Part shown: piece by piece, positions 6,918 through 7,027 of the stretch | Numbering within the stretch: position 1 is the first letter of the stretch | Layout: every line of letters starts with the position of its first letter | DNA from: Bacillota bacterium | GTDB taxonomy: Bacteria > Bacillota_E > Sulfobacillia > Sulfobacillales > Sulfobacillaceae | Reading direction: 5' to 3' | NCBI GenBank assembly: GCA_021820165.1 | Contig: JAKADW010000107.1 | Location: forward strand, 1 to 7,027 | Length of the DNA stretch: 7,027 nt | Notes under the pieces: generated by a model | Seen by the model: the letters and a program-made list of their open reading frames with translations, nothing else | What the model was told of the DNA's origin: nothing | The model's database searches: none | Translations under genes and position numbers: made by a program

Positions 6918-6967
6918 CCTCCAGAATCCTCCCAGATCCAGACAGATCCTCCCGATGCCTCCCCGAT
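6918..6967 (-). repeat. Five tandem imperfect 10-bp repeats upstream of the ect operon
   Basis: Reading leftwards, the units are ATCGGGGAGG, CATCGGGAGG, ATCTGTCTGG, ATCTGGGAGG and ATTCTGGAGG. The consensus is ATCNGGGAGG, with 0, 3, 3, 0 and 2 mismatches and the final GG kept in all five. The 10-bp period is close to one helical turn, so all units face the same side of the DNA. A period of 10 is not a multiple of 3, which argues against a coding repeat. The array lies 180-230 bp upstream of ectA and could bind an oligomeric regulator, or, if transcribed, an RNA-binding protein that recognises GGA. Confidence 0.6.
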
Positions 6968-6995
6968 TAGGTCTTAGCGAAACGTCGTCCTCCGT

Positions 6996-7025
6996 ATTCG
7001 ACCGCTTTGACCCCAAAGATGCCAA
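6996..7025 (-). promoter_or_regulatory. Candidate ect promoter, distal
   Basis: Reading leftwards, TTGGCA (7025-7020, 5 of 6 to TTGACA) and TCGAAT (7001-6996, 4 of 6) are 18 nt apart. If used, the decamer array would be inside a leader RNA of about 250 nt. This is an alternative to the proximal candidate; both are weak. Confidence 0.2.
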
Positions 7026-7027
7026 TG

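Larger units (their letters stand above)
6739..7027. other. Non-coding upstream region of the ectoine operon
   Basis: This 289-bp stretch has no gene I can support. The only long open frame (minus strand, from an ATG at 7025) gives a low-complexity, Arg/Ser/Gly-rich product with no recognisable motif, and the 10-bp repeat array crosses it out of phase. The region holds the candidate promoters, the decamer array, the 14-bp repeat and the leader hairpin listed separately. I looked by eye for lysine riboswitch, c-di-AMP (ydaO) and T-box core motifs and did not find them. No gene for an EctR-type regulator is visible. Confidence 0.6.

Noticed and set aside
6762..7025. Minus-strand open frame of 87 codons upstream of ectA
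   Set aside because: Arg/Ser/Gly-rich product with no motif, no convincing ribosome site within the window, crossed by a 10-bp repeat array out of codon phase, and overlapping the likely ect promoter and leader.
6739..7027. Riboswitch upstream of ectA (lysine, c-di-AMP ydaO type, T-box)
   Set aside because: These would make biological sense for an aspartate-family or osmotic-stress operon, but I could not find the conserved core motifs by eye. A covariance-model search would decide it.

Overview
The window carries a complete, tightly packed hydroxyectoine operon, ectA-ectB-ectC-ectD-ask, transcribed leftwards on the minus strand (about 6738 down to 2352). It ends in a clear intrinsic terminator. 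Two further minus-strand genes follow: a 3-methyladenine DNA glycosylase (2237 to 1578) and a molybdopterin oxidoreductase that starts at 1482 and runs off the left edge. Every gene I can support is on the minus strand. I saw no RNA genes, transposons or CRISPR array.

Organism: a moderately GC-rich bacterium. Purine-rich Shine-Dalgarno sequences (AAGGAGG, GAGGAGG, GGAGGAG) precede several genes, and the aspartokinase resembles Bacillus DapG rather than the proteobacterial ectoine-type Ask. Both suggest Bacillota, perhaps a Sulfobacillus-like acidophile, but this is inference from style and family resemblance. The species is not determined here.

How the genes work together: Ask phosphorylates aspartate, feeding aspartate-semialdehyde synthesis (asd is not in this window). 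EctB transaminates the semialdehyde to diaminobutyrate, EctA acetylates it, EctC cyclises it to ectoine, and EctD hydroxylates ectoine to 5-hydroxyectoine. Intercistronic gaps are 12 to 41 nt, and the ectB stop codon lies inside the ectC ribosome-binding site, so one transcript is likely.

The most unusual part is the non-coding region upstream of ectA (6739-7027). It has five tandem imperfect 10-bp repeats (6918-6967), a strong Shine-Dalgarno-like AAGGAGG with no usable start codon that could be held in a hairpin, and a 14-bp near-direct repeat. No known riboswitch was recognised there, and no regulator gene such as ectR is visible.

On the left, the glycosylase and the oxidoreductase appear to have their own weak promoters and are probably not functionally tied to ectoine synthesis.
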